From Candidatus Rokuibacteriota bacterium (GTDB lineage Bacteria > Methylomirabilota > Methylomirabilia > Rokubacteriales > CSP1-6): DNA of 64,000 nucleotides. The position numbers and the translations under genes are program-made. This document shows positions 41,895 to 50,522 of the stretch, piece by piece (position 1 is the stretch's first letter; every line of letters starts with the position of its first letter). Where the stretch lies: positions 1 to 64,000 of the forward strand of contig QHRW01000113.1 in the NCBI GenBank assembly GCA_003220265.1, written 5' to 3'. The notes beneath the pieces are model-generated. The model was not told where the DNA came from and ran no database searches. It saw only the letters and a program-made list of their open reading frames with translations.

Positions 41895-42450
41895 GGCTCT
41901 CGGCGGCGGCCGCCGGCTCCAGCGCGAGATCCGGGATCACCAGCTCGCCCTCGATCTTCGGCAGGTCGTTGAGGTCGCGCAGGCCGAACGCCACCATGAA
42001 CTCGCGCGTCGTCTCGTAGAGGAAGGGCCGGCCCGGCGCTTCCTTGCGGCCGCCGATGCGGATGAGCCGCCGCTCCAGCAGGTTTTCGAGCACGGCGTCG
42101 GAGTTCACGCCGCGCACGGCGTCGAGCTCCGGCTTCGAGACCGGCTGCTTGTAGGCGATGATCGCCAGCGTCTCCAGCGCCGGCCGCGAGAGCCGCACGC
42201 GCGTGCGCGCGCGGGCCAGCCGCACCAGCCAGGGCGCCAGCTCGGGACGCGTGACCATCCGGTAGCCGCCGCCCACCTCGACGATGGCCAGCCCGCGCGG
42301 CTCCGCCTCGTAGCGCGCGATCAGCTCCTGCACGAGCTCGCGGGCGGCCGCCACGTTCTCGAGGTCGAGCACGTCACGGATGCGCTCGGCCTCGAGCGGG
42401 ACGTCGGAGGCGAACAGCAGGGCTTCGGCCACGTCGATCGGGTTGGGCAC
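41830..42450 (-). CDS. scpB: Segregation and condensation protein B
   Basis: 206 residues from GTG 42450. Two winged-helix domains: VAEALLFASDVPLEAERI, VEVGGGYRMVTRPE and LSRPALETLAIIAYKQPVSK, RGVNSDAVL, FMVAFGLRDLNDLP. Its acidic tail is encoded in the overlap with rluB. ScpB dimer works with ScpA and SMC in chromosome compaction. A 14-bp hairpin (42470-42500) lies between it and scpA. Confidence 0.95.
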   Translation of the reverse strand: MPNPIDVAEALLFASDVPLEAERIRDVLDLENVAAARELVQELIARYEAEPRGLAIVEVGGGYRMVTRPELAPWLVRLARARTRVRLSRPALETLAIIAYKQPVSKPELDAVRGVNSDAVLENLLERRLIRIGGRKEAPGRPFLYETTREFMVAFGLRDLNDLPKIEGELVIPDLALEPAAAAESHDEAETQQDPGAGGTDVSPRG

Positions 42451-42469
42451 GCGTGGTCCTTTCTTTATG

Positions 42470-42500
42470 TAGGGGGGGAGCGGTCGCCGCTCCCCCCCTA
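42470..42500. repeat. Perfect 14-bp G/C-tract hairpin between scpA and scpB
   Basis: TAGGGGGGGAGCGG (42470-42483) pairs perfectly with CCGCTCCCCCCCTA (42487-42500) around TCG. The scpA stop codon lies within the stem. A second tract of seven C (42503-42509) follows, as in the hairpin at 36728. Confidence 0.75.
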
Positions 42501-43346
42501 GACCCCCCCAGCGGAAGCGGTCGGGACGGTGATGGTGTTGGGGTTCGTGGGTTCGATCGTCGCGGTTGAGGTCGTCGCGGTCTCCGTTGGTGTCGTGTCG
42601 ATGCGGTCGGGTTGGCGCTCGATCACGATGTCACCGAAGAGTTCGGTTTGCTGGGTGCGGATCTTGCCCTGGCGGCAGAGCTCGAGCACGGCCAGGAGCG
42701 AGACGACGACGTCGGCGCGGCGGCGCTCGCCGCCGGCCATCGAGCTGAACAGCAGCGACCACGTGTCGCGCAGCAGCGAGAGGATCTCGGTCATGCGCTC
42801 GAGCACGGAGGGCGGGTTCGGCTCGACCTCGCGCGGCCGCTGCCGGGCCTGCTCTTCGATGAGCCGCTTCATCGAGCGCTCGAGCCAGTGGACCGAGAGG
42901 TCCTCGAGCGGCACGTCGTCCGGCGGCGGCAGCGTGCTCGAGGCACGCCCCCAGATCAGGAGCTGCTCGGCCTCGCGAGCCGCGAGCCACACGCCCTGGG
43001 TCTTCACGCGCGCGTACTCGCGCAGCCGCTCCTCCAGCTCCAGCTTGAGCGCCAGCGCTTCCTCGTCGAGCTGCTCGTCGACCGTGTCGTCGGGCGGCAC
43101 CAGCAGCTTGGACTTCAGATAGATGAGCGTGGCGGCCATGACCAGATAGGCGCCGGCCAGCTCCAGGTTCTGGAACTCCATCGCCTCCAGGTGGGCCAGG
43201 TACTGGTCGGTGATGGCCCGCACGGGCAGCGCGGCCAGATCGATCTCGTTGGTGCGGCACAGATGGAGGAGAAGGTCGAGGGGGCCTTCGAAGGCTCCCA
43301 CACGAAGCCGGAGCTCGGCTTCGGATCCCAGGATGGATTGGGTCAT
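42498..43346 (-). CDS. scpA: Segregation and condensation protein A
   Basis: 282 residues from ATG 43346 in an ATGA overlap with trpS. Kleisin signatures: FEGPLDLLLHLCRTNEIDLA, ITDQYLAHLEAMEFQNLELA, YLVMAATLIYLKSKLLVP; C-terminal winged helix VVSLLAVLELCRQGKI. The final 40 residues are Thr/Pro-rich low complexity. Bridges SMC heads with ScpB. Confidence 0.95.
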   Translation of the reverse strand: MTQSILGSEAELRLRVGAFEGPLDLLLHLCRTNEIDLAALPVRAITDQYLAHLEAMEFQNLELAGAYLVMAATLIYLKSKLLVPPDDTVDEQLDEEALALKLELEERLREYARVKTQGVWLAAREAEQLLIWGRASSTLPPPDDVPLEDLSVHWLERSMKRLIEEQARQRPREVEPNPPSVLERMTEILSLLRDTWSLLFSSMAGGERRRADVVVSLLAVLELCRQGKIRTQQTELFGDIVIERQPDRIDTTPTETATTSTATIEPTNPNTITVPTASAGGV

Positions 43347-44329
43347 GGAAGCAGCTTCACCGCGTCCCGAACCTCCGTCATGGTCTTTTGAGCGACCGCC
43401 CGCGCCCGGCGCGAGCCCTCGACGAGCACCTGCTTGATGGTGTCCGGCTTCTCGGCAAACGACTGGCGGCGCGCGCGGATCTTCTCGAGCGGCGGCAGCA
43501 TGTGCTTGAGCAGGATGTCCTTGCAGTCGAGGCAGCCGAAGCCCGCCGTCCGGCAGTTGGTCGCGCAGAATTCCCGGTCGGCCGGCGGCGTGAAGATCTT
43601 GTGCAGGTCGAAGACGGGACAGATGTCGGGATTGCCCGGATCGCTCCGCCGCTTGCGCGCGGGGTCCGTCACCATCGGCCGGATCTTGGCGCGGATGACC
43701 TCCGGCGGGTCGGCCAGCTCGATGTCGTTGCCGTACGACTTGGACATCTTGCGCCCGTCCGTGCCCGGCACCTTGGGGATCTCCGTCAGCTTCGCGTCGG
43801 GCTCGGGAAAGACCGGCCCGAAGGCGGCGTTGAAGCGCCGCGCCACCTCGCGCGTCAGCTCGATGTGCGGCACCTGGTCGATGCCCACCGGCACCCACTT
43901 GGCCTTGTACATGAGGATGTCGGCCGACTGCAGCAGCGGGTAGCCGAGCAGCCCGTATGACGGCGACGTGATCCCCAGCTGCTCGATGCGCTCCTTGTAG
44001 GTCGGCACGCGCTCGAGCCAGGCGACCGGCGTCACCATCGAGAAGAGCAGGTGCAGCTCGGCGTGCTCCGGCACCAGCGACTGGATGAACAGCGTCGAGC
44101 GCTCGGGATCGAGCCCGGCGCCGAGCCAGTCCGCGGCCATCTCGATCGTGTTGGCCGGCACGTCGGAGACGTCCGTGCGGTCGGTCAGCACGTGCCAGTC
44201 GGCCGAGAAGTAGAAGCAGTCGTAGTCGTCCTGCAGCTTGACCCAGTTGGCCAGCGCCCCGAGGTAGTTGCCCAGGTGCAGCCGCCCGCTCGGGCGCATT
44301 CCCGACAGCACACGCTCCCGTCCCGACAT
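43343..44329 (-). CDS. trpS: Tryptophanyl-tRNA synthetase with an Fe-S-type cysteine set
   Basis: 328 residues. Class I motifs HLGN (HIGH) in PSGRLHLGNYLGAL and GRKMSKSYGN. Between them and the C-terminus lie four cysteines, C-x21-C-x6-C-x2-C (from PDICPV to GFGCLDCKD), very like the [4Fe-4S] motif known from Thermotoga-type TrpRS that contacts the anticodon. An extra Cys (REFC) lies nearby. Starts at ATG 44329, one base overlapping the GT2 stop. Confidence 0.94.
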   Translation of the reverse strand: MSGRERVLSGMRPSGRLHLGNYLGALANWVKLQDDYDCFYFSADWHVLTDRTDVSDVPANTIEMAADWLGAGLDPERSTLFIQSLVPEHAELHLLFSMVTPVAWLERVPTYKERIEQLGITSPSYGLLGYPLLQSADILMYKAKWVPVGIDQVPHIELTREVARRFNAAFGPVFPEPDAKLTEIPKVPGTDGRKMSKSYGNDIELADPPEVIRAKIRPMVTDPARKRRSDPGNPDICPVFDLHKIFTPPADREFCATNCRTAGFGCLDCKDILLKHMLPPLEKIRARRQSFAEKPDTIKQVLVEGSRRARAVAQKTMTEVRDAVKLLP

Positions 44330-45084
44330 CACCGCCTCGCTCTCTCCCAGATCTTGGCCGAGCGCATGAGCACATAGTAAGCATAGAGCGTCGCCAAGAG
44401 GAATCCCCTCCAGCCGTCCAGGAAGCCGGCGCGCGCGACGTACATGCCGAGGAAGCGGCCGACGGGGCGCGCGACGAGATCGCGCAGCGGCCGGGAGGGC
44501 CGCCCGCCGGCGATCCACTCGTCGGCGGCCAGCGAGGCGTAGCGGTCGGCGCGCGCCAGGAAGTCGGCAACGTCGCGATACGAGCGGTGCTCGAGGTGCC
44601 CGCGCAGGCGGCCGACGGCGCCGTCGATCGTCACCGACTCGTGCACGGCGCGCTCCACGAAGCGGCCGCGCCCGCGGCGGAAGAGCCGCACCTGCCAGTC
44701 CGGATAGAGACCGCCGTGCCGCACCCAGCGCCCCCAGAAGATGTTGCGCCGGGGCACCGCGTAGCCCGCCGCCTCGCCGTGGCCTTCGAGCACCGCGGTG
44801 ATCTCCGCGCGCAGCGCCGGCGACACGATCTCGTCGGCGTCGAGCGAGAAGATCCAGTCGCCGCTCGCCTGCGCCAGGCCGAAGTTCTTCTGGGCGGCGA
44901 AACCCGGCCACGGCCGGACGATGACGTGATCGGTCAGCTCGCGCGCGATGGCCGCCGTCTTGTCCTGCGACTCGGCGTCGACGACGATCGTCTCGTCGGC
45001 CCACACCACCGACTCCAGGCACTGGCGGATCCGCTCCTCCTCGTTCAGCGTCACCAGGACGACGGAGAGCCGGGCGCGCGTCAT
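44329..45084 (-). CDS. Glycosyltransferase family 2, WaaE/LgtF-like
   Basis: 251 residues from ATG 45084 in an ATGA overlap with waaC. GT2 nucleotide-sugar fold: LSVVLVTLNEEERIRQCLES, DETIVVDAESQDKT and the DxD-like FSLDADE, then ARYLFRRGRGRF-type acceptor text. This branch commonly adds glucose to the inner-core heptose of LPS, which fits the waaC/rfaE context. Exact sugar unknown. Confidence 0.87.
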   Translation of the reverse strand: MTRARLSVVLVTLNEEERIRQCLESVVWADETIVVDAESQDKTAAIARELTDHVIVRPWPGFAAQKNFGLAQASGDWIFSLDADEIVSPALRAEITAVLEGHGEAAGYAVPRRNIFWGRWVRHGGLYPDWQVRLFRRGRGRFVERAVHESVTIDGAVGRLRGHLEHRSYRDVADFLARADRYASLAADEWIAGGRPSRPLRDLVARPVGRFLGMYVARAGFLDGWRGFLLATLYAYYVLMRSAKIWERARR

Positions 45085-46106
45085 CCGAGACGCTCCAGGA
45101 CGGCGGGCAGCACCGTCGCCGGCTCCAGCGCCGCCATCGCTCCCGCGGGCGCCGTCAGCGCGGCGTGGCGGGCGCCATAGGGGCCGTTGCGCGCGGCCGC
45201 CGTCGGACCATAGAGGCCCACGCACGGCGTGCCCAGCGCGGCGCCCAGGTGCAGCGGGCCGGTGTCGGCGGCGACCATCACGCTGGCCCGGCGCAGCAGC
45301 GCGATGAGCGCGTCGAGATCGGTCGGCGGCGCCAGCCAGGCGCGCGGCCCGGCGGCGCCGGCGCCCTCGACGATCGCGCGCGCCGCGCTCTCCTCGCCCG
45401 GCCCCCACGCCACCACCACGTGGGCGCCGGCGTCCTGGCCCAGCCGGGCCGCCAGCGTCGCGAAGTGCGCCACCGGCCAGCGCTTGTCGGCGCGCGCGGC
45501 GCCCGGGTTCAGCACGACCAGCCGGCGCTGCGGCTTGAGCCCCGCGGTGGCGAGCCACTCGTCGATCCGGCCCTCGGCGGCGGCGACGGCGGGCAGCCGG
45601 AACTCGATTCGCCGCTCGGTGATGCCGAGCGGCTCGAGCAACGCGAGGTACTGCTCGACGACGTGGCGCGCCGAGGCCGGCGGCGTCACGTGGCGGTTGG
45701 TGAACAGCGCGCCGAGCGGCTCGCGGCCCCAGCCCCGGTGAAAGCCGACGCGCACGGGCGCGCGCGTGGCAGCAGTGATGGCGCCGCTCTTGATGAGGCC
45801 CTGCAGATCCACGGCGACGTCGAAGCGCGCGGCGGCCAGGCGCCGCCGCAGCGCCAGCAGCTCGCCGAGCGCGGCGCGCACCGCGCCCGGCCTCCGCGCC
45901 CGCCGCCAGCCGCGCGTGTCGGCAACGACAATCTCGTCGAGCGCGGGATGGCCCCGCAGGATGGCCGCCTCGCGCCGCTCGGCGATCCAGGTCAGCCGGG
46001 CATGCGGGCGCGCGGCGCGCAGCGTGGCCGCTACCGGCAGCGCATGGACGACGTCGCCCAGCGAGGAGAGCTTGACCAGCGCGATGCGCGGGGCGTCAGC
46101 GGCCAT
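45081..46106 (-). CDS. waaC: LPS heptosyltransferase I-like (GT9)
   Basis: 341 residues. GT9 fold beginning [20 protein letters not shown], typical of WaaC. It continues with [11 protein letters not shown], a KRWPVAHFA-like ADP-heptose site and the C-terminal [21 protein letters not shown]. Transfers the first heptose from ADP-heptose to Kdo2-lipid A at the inner membrane. Overlaps rfaE2 by 11 nt. Confidence 0.9.
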   Translation of the reverse strand: MAADAPRIALVKLSSLGDVVHALPVAATLRAARPHARLTWIAERREAAILRGHPALDEIVVADTRGWRRARRPGAVRAALGELLALRRRLAAARFDVAVDLQGLIKSGAITAATRAPVRVGFHRGWGREPLGALFTNRHVTPPASARHVVEQYLALLEPLGITERRIEFRLPAVAAAEGRIDEWLATAGLKPQRRLVVLNPGAARADKRWPVAHFATLAARLGQDAGAHVVVAWGPGEESAARAIVEGAGAAGPRAWLAPPTDLDALIALLRRASVMVAADTGPLHLGAALGTPCVGLYGPTAAARNGPYGARHAALTAPAGAMAALEPATVLPAVLERLG

Positions 46107-46605
46107 CGCCGAGCTTCCGGATCTGCGCGATGACGTCGCGCGTGGCGTGGTCCTTGGAATCGCCGACGATCGCGACGCGCCCGCCGACGGCGCGCACGCT
46201 GGCGGCCTCGGGCACGGTCGCCGCCGTGTAGTCGGTGCCCTTGGCGTGCACGTCGGGGCGCAGCAGCGTGACCAGCCGATCGGCCGTGTCCTCCTCGAAC
46301 ACGACCACGTGATCCACCGGGCGCAGCGTCGAGAGCAGCTCGACCCGCTCGGCGGCCGGCATCAGCGGGCGACCCGCGCCCTTGAGGCGCCGCACGGCCG
46401 CGTCACCGTTGACGCCGACGAAGAGCACGTCGCCGAGCGCGCGGGCCGCGGAGAGGTAGCGGACGTGGCCGACGTGAAGGAGATCGAAGACGCCGTTGGC
46501 GAGCACGATGCGCTTGCCCTCACCGCGCAGCCGCGCGGCCAGCGCGCCCGCCGCCTCGGGACTGAGCGCGGCGGCGCTCACTGCTTGTTCTGGGGGCCCC
46601 GACAT
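46096..46605 (-). CDS. rfaE2: D-glycero-beta-D-manno-heptose 1-phosphate adenylyltransferase
   Basis: 169 residues. Cytidylyltransferase fold with [20 protein letters not shown] (HxGH) and [13 protein letters not shown]. It is the separate second half of what is the fused HldE in E. coli; the kinase half is the next gene upstream. Its ATG lies in the loop of a GC hairpin (46591-46613). Confidence 0.93.
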   Translation of the reverse strand: MSGPPEQAVSAAALSPEAAGALAARLRGEGKRIVLANGVFDLLHVGHVRYLSAARALGDVLFVGVNGDAAVRRLKGAGRPLMPAAERVELLSTLRPVDHVVVFEEDTADRLVTLLRPDVHAKGTDYTAATVPEAASVRAVGGRVAIVGDSKDHATRDVIAQIRKLGDGR

Positions 46606-46613
46606 GGCCCCCA
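46591..46613. repeat. G/C-tract hairpin enclosing the rfaE2 start codon
   Basis: TGGGGGCC (46591-46598) pairs with GGCCCCCA (46606-46613) around seven bases that contain the rfaE2 ATG (complement of 46603-46605). A further CCCC follows. In mRNA the start codon would be in the loop, flanked by a closed stem. Confidence 0.55.
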
Positions 46614-46678
46614 GCCCCGTCGGGCTCGGACGCGCCGCGGCGGAGCCGTGGCGCGCCTCGGGATTGCCACCGGGTATC

Positions 46679-47671
46679 TCAGCCCCCGCCGAGAGCCTGG
46701 GCCAGCTCCGCCGGCGACACGGTGGCCGTGCCGCGCTTCATGACGACGATGCCGCCCGCCACGTTGGCCAGCGTGGCGGCATCGATCGGCGAGGCGCCGC
46801 CCGCCAGCGCGGCCGTGAACGTGGAGATCACCGTGTCGCCGGCGCCGGTGACGTCGGCGATCTCGTCGGTGCCGTGGATGGGGATGAACGTGGTGCCGCC
46901 GTCGCGCTCGAGCAACGCCATGCCGCGGCTGCCGCGCGTCACCAGCAGCATGCGCGCGTCGAGCCGCTCGAGCAGCGCGCGGCCGGCCTTCTCCACGCCG
47001 CGCTCGTCGTCGGCGATGTCGCCGGCGAGCTGCTCCAGCTCGGCCTCGTTCGGCGTGGCCGCGGTGATCCCCGTGAAGCGCGGGAGCTGGTAGCGGCTGT
47101 CCACGGTCACGACGGCGCCGCTGCGGCGCGCGATCGTCCGCACGCGATCGAACACGCGCGGCGTGACCGTGCCGTACCCGTAGTCGGAGACGAGGAAGGC
47201 GTCCGCGCGCTCGGCCAGCGCGGTGAGCCGGGCCACCAGCGCGTCCTCGGTGATGGCCTGCAGGTCGCCGGCCGGCTCGCGATCCAGGCGCACCACCTGC
47301 TGGCGCGTGGCCTGGTAGCCGCCCGCGTTGATCCGCGTCTTCACCGGCGTCGTGCGCCCGTTCTCGGTCACGATGCCGTCGGTGGGGATGCCGGTGGCAC
47401 GGAAGAGGCCGAGCAGCTCGTCGCCGGCCGCGTCACGCCCCACGACGCCGACCGGCAGCGCGCGCACGCCGAGGACGTGGACGTTGTGGGCCGCGTTCGC
47501 GGCGCCGCCCAGCGAGACCTCGCGCTCGGTGAAGCGCAGGATGAGCACGGGCGCCTCGCGCGAGATGCGCGCCGGCTTGCCGAAGAGGTACTCGTCGGCG
47601 ATCAGGTCGCCCACGACGACGACGGTGCGCCCCCGGAACGTCTCGACGGTGTCGAGCAAGCGGTGGGTCAT
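46679..47671 (-). CDS. rfaE1: D-glycero-beta-D-manno-heptose 7-phosphate kinase
   Basis: 330 residues from ATG 47671 in an ATGA overlap with gmhB. PfkB/ribokinase fold: [33 protein letters not shown] and the catalytic [17 protein letters not shown]. Phosphorylates heptose 7-phosphate at C1 for ADP-heptose synthesis. Works between GmhA and GmhB. Confidence 0.94.
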   Translation of the reverse strand: MTHRLLDTVETFRGRTVVVVGDLIADEYLFGKPARISREAPVLILRFTEREVSLGGAANAAHNVHVLGVRALPVGVVGRDAAGDELLGLFRATGIPTDGIVTENGRTTPVKTRINAGGYQATRQQVVRLDREPAGDLQAITEDALVARLTALAERADAFLVSDYGYGTVTPRVFDRVRTIARRSGAVVTVDSRYQLPRFTGITAATPNEAELEQLAGDIADDERGVEKAGRALLERLDARMLLVTRGSRGMALLERDGGTTFIPIHGTDEIADVTGAGDTVISTFTAALAGGASPIDAATLANVAGGIVVMKRGTATVSPAELAQALGGG

Positions 47672-48243
47672 GCGCGCGCCAGGGCCCACTCGACCGCGTC
47701 GAGCAGGTCATCAGCCACGTGATCGGGCTTCACCTCGAAGTGATTCCGCCGGTACTCCCACTCGCCACGCCCATAGCCCGTCAGCACGAGCACGGTGGCG
47801 GCGCCCACCTCGCGCCCGGGCACAAGGTCGCTCGGCTTGTCGCCGATCATCGTCGAGCGCGCCAGGTCGAGGTTGAGCTCGGCGGCGGCGCGCCGCAGGA
47901 GTCCGGGCCTGGGCTTGCGGCACTCGCAGTGGGCGCGATACGGCGGCGCGCCCTCGTTCGGATGGTGCAGGCACACGAAGATGCCGTCCAGCCGCGCGCC
48001 GGCGCCTCGGAGCTGGGCCACCAGCGCCTCGTTCACCGCGGTCAGCACCTCCTCGGAGAAGTAGCCGCGGGCGATACCGGCCTGGTTGGTCACGACCACT
48101 GCCGGAACGCCGGCCTCGTTCAGCCGCCGGATGGCCTGCGCCGAGCGCGGCAGCAGACGAAGGCGCGAGGGATGGTTGACGTAGCCCACCTCGTCGGTCA
48201 GCGTCCCGTCCCGGTCGATGAAGACGGCGGGGCGTGAAGTCAC
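47668..48243 (-). CDS. gmhB: D-glycero-beta-D-manno-heptose 1,7-bisphosphate 7-phosphatase
   Basis: 191 residues. HAD phosphatase with FIDRDGTLTDEVGYV (DxD nucleophile), VVTNQAGIARGYF, the zinc loop CLHHPNEGAPPYRAHCECRK (C-x-H ... C-x-C) and MIGDKPSDLVPG. Removes the 7-phosphate before adenylylation. Coupled to rfaE1. Confidence 0.95.
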   Translation of the reverse strand: MTSRPAVFIDRDGTLTDEVGYVNHPSRLRLLPRSAQAIRRLNEAGVPAVVVTNQAGIARGYFSEEVLTAVNEALVAQLRGAGARLDGIFVCLHHPNEGAPPYRAHCECRKPRPGLLRRAAAELNLDLARSTMIGDKPSDLVPGREVGAATVLVLTGYGRGEWEYRRNHFEVKPDHVADDLLDAVEWALARA

Positions 48244-48264
48244 AACGAAAGTCTAAGCGTGATA

Positions 48265-49386
48265 CTAGCGATTTCTCAAGGAAAAACCAGCCCGGGACTC
48301 CGGCAGGCGGCGGTAGATTCGCTCGAACTCCGCGACCTGCCGCTCGTAGGTGAACGGCTCGGCCGCCGTGCGCGCGGCGGCCGCAGCACGCGCCGGGTCG
48401 AGGGCTCTCACACGCATCAGCGCGGCAGCCAGGGCGACAGGGTCCCCGGGCTCCACCGCGGCGCCACACGCCGGCGTCACCACCTCGGCGCCGCCCGCGG
48501 CGGTCGTCGTCACCACCGGCAGGCCGGACGCGAGCGCTTCCAGATGCACGTTGCCGAAGGGCTCGTAGCGCGTGGGCAACGCCAGCGCGTCGGCGGCGGC
48601 GTACCAGCGCTCGATGTCGGGCCGCGGGCCGAGCCAGGCGATGCGATCGGCCACGCCGAGACGCCCCGCGAGGTCCGCGTATGTCCGCGTGTCGCCTTTG
48701 CCGACGACGACGAGATTGGCGCCGCGCTCGTCGAGCCGCGCGAGCGCCTCGATGGCGGTGGCCAGCCCTTTTCGCTCGAAGCCGCTGCCTGCGAAGAGCA
48801 CCACCCAGCCCTCGGGCGCCAGGCGCGCCTCGCCGCGCGCGGCCGCGCGAAAGCGGGCGCGGTTGTCCGGGTGATAGCGCTCGAGGTCCACGCCGTTGTA
48901 GATCACGCTCAACCGTGCCGGCGGCACGCCGTAGAGCTTGGCGATCTCCTCGGCCCCGCGCCGCGAGATGGCCACGATCTCCGGCGTGCGCGTGAACACG
49001 CGGCGCTCGAGCGCCAACAGCAGGCGGTGATAGCCGGCGCGCCGATGCTGGCGGGGTCCCATGGCCGTCAGGTACGCGCGATGGCAGCCCTCGCCCGCAC
49101 GGTAGATGTCCTGCGAGAGCGTGCGCTCGTGGCTCTGCACGGCGTCCCACGCCCCGCGCCGCACGGCCAGGCGCACCGAGAGCGCCAGCACGAGCACGCG
49201 GACGGGCGCGGGCGCCGGCAGCACCTTGAGCGTGTGCAGCGTGACGCCGGCCACGGGGCGCGGCCCGCGCGGGCTCAGCAGGTGCACGTCGTGGCCGCGG
49301 GCGACGAGCGCCGCGAGGAACCCGGCGGTGGCGCGCTCGACGCCGCCGTGGAAGACGAAGGGCCGCGAGACGACCAGGAGCTTCAG
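48265..49386 (-). CDS. Glycosyltransferase family 4, WaaG-like, CTG start
   Basis: 373 residues if translated from CTG 49386, which forms CTGA with the upstream stop. The resulting (M)KLLVVSRPFVFHGGVERATA is exactly the family N-terminus, and no ATG, GTG or TTG exists nearby. GT4 features: AISRRGAEEIAKLYGV, VIYNGVDLERYHPDN, FAGSGFERKGL, LPTRYEPFGNVHLEALASG (the EX7E motif). Probably adds a hexose to the LPS core. The call of family is firm; WaaG is by similarity of layout. Confidence 0.88.
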   Translation of the reverse strand: MKLLVVSRPFVFHGGVERATAGFLAALVARGHDVHLLSPRGPRPVAGVTLHTLKVLPAPAPVRVLVLALSVRLAVRRGAWDAVQSHERTLSQDIYRAGEGCHRAYLTAMGPRQHRRAGYHRLLLALERRVFTRTPEIVAISRRGAEEIAKLYGVPPARLSVIYNGVDLERYHPDNRARFRAAARGEARLAPEGWVVLFAGSGFERKGLATAIEALARLDERGANLVVVGKGDTRTYADLAGRLGVADRIAWLGPRPDIERWYAAADALALPTRYEPFGNVHLEALASGLPVVTTTAAGGAEVVTPACGAAVEPGDPVALAAALMRVRALDPARAAAAARTAAEPFTYERQVAEFERIYRRLPESRAGFSLRNR

Positions 49387-50522
49387 CGCCCGCTCCCAGC
49401 CAGGGCGCGCTCGACGAGCGGGAAGAGCGCGGCGCGGGCGGCCGCGAAGCTGTAGTGCGCGCGGCAGCGCTCGCGGGCGCGACGGCCCATCTCGGCCGCG
49501 GTCGCGGGATCGTCGAGCACGCGGCGCAGCGAGGCGGTCAGCGCGACGACGTCGCCGGGCGGCACCAGCAGGCCGCAGCCGTCGAGAATCTCGGGGATCA
49601 TCGACACCGCGCTGGACACGATGGGCCGCGCCAGCGCCATGGCGTCGAAGATCTTGGCCGGCACCTGGCCGACCGTGTCGGTCGTGGCCCGCTGCGGCAC
49701 CGCCACGGCGTCGGCGGCCACGAGGTAGCGCGGCACGTCGTCGAACGGGATCTCGCCGACCACCTTGACCCACGGCCGCGCGGCCCAGCGGCGCGCCGTC
49801 TCGCCGCGCGTGTCGGCGCCGACCACGACCAGCCGCGTGCCGGGCCCGACGGCGCCGACCGCCTCCACGAGGTCGTCCACGCCCTTGTGGCCGCGCGGCG
49901 TGCCGAGGAACATCACCACGCGCTCGGCGCCGAGCCCGAGCGCCGCGCGCGCCGCGACCCGGTCATAGCGCGCGGGATCCCACGCCTCCGTGTCGCGTAC
50001 GTGCGTGATCAGCGTGCCGCCAAAGCGGCGCTCCAGGAATCGCGAGGCGACGGTGACGGCGTCGGCCGCGCGGACGCGGCGCTCCATCAGCCACGTCCAC
50101 GGCAGGCCGTTGGGGTTGCCGACGTTCAGCGCGCGGCCCAGCGTGCCCCAGGCGCCGCCGCGCCGAAAGAAGCCGACCTCCCAGTCGTCGACGTCGAGCA
50201 GCAGCGGCCGCGGCCGGCGGCGGCGCGCCAGCAGCGCGACGCCATAACTCGTCGCGCGCGGCTTGGAGGCGTAGAGGACGTCGCCGTCGGCCAGCGCGGC
50301 GAGGGCCGTCCACCGCCCCGCGAAGCGCGGGTAGCGAGCGGATCCGCCGACGGCGAGGGCGCGGTGCGCGACGCTGCCGCCGACGGCCGGGCGCCAGACG
50401 GTGTCGCCGAAGCGCGGACCGACGACCTCCACGTCCGCCAGCGGTGCCAGCAGGCGCGCCAGCAGGTCGGCGCGGCCCGTCGCGTTGTCGGAGAGGTCGA
50501 AGGCGAGGATCGAGATCTTCAC
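49383..50522 (-). CDS. Glycosyltransferase family 4 (unknown sugar)
   Basis: 379 residues from GTG 50522 in a GTGA overlap. GT-B fold: N-terminal KISILAFDLSDNATGRADLL; a middle TLITHVRDTEAWDPARY; donor domain VVMFLGTPRGHKGVDDLVEA and QVPAKIFDAMALARPIV. In place of the canonical EX7E there is a K-x-F-D-A-M-A layout. Likely LPS core or O-chain assembly by position. Confidence 0.82.
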   Translation of the reverse strand: MKISILAFDLSDNATGRADLLARLLAPLADVEVVGPRFGDTVWRPAVGGSVAHRALAVGGSARYPRFAGRWTALAALADGDVLYASKPRATSYGVALLARRRRPRPLLLDVDDWEVGFFRRGGAWGTLGRALNVGNPNGLPWTWLMERRVRAADAVTVASRFLERRFGGTLITHVRDTEAWDPARYDRVAARAALGLGAERVVMFLGTPRGHKGVDDLVEAVGAVGPGTRLVVVGADTRGETARRWAARPWVKVVGEIPFDDVPRYLVAADAVAVPQRATTDTVGQVPAKIFDAMALARPIVSSAVSMIPEILDGCGLLVPPGDVVALTASLRRVLDDPATAAEMGRRARERCRAHYSFAAARAALFPLVERALAGSGR

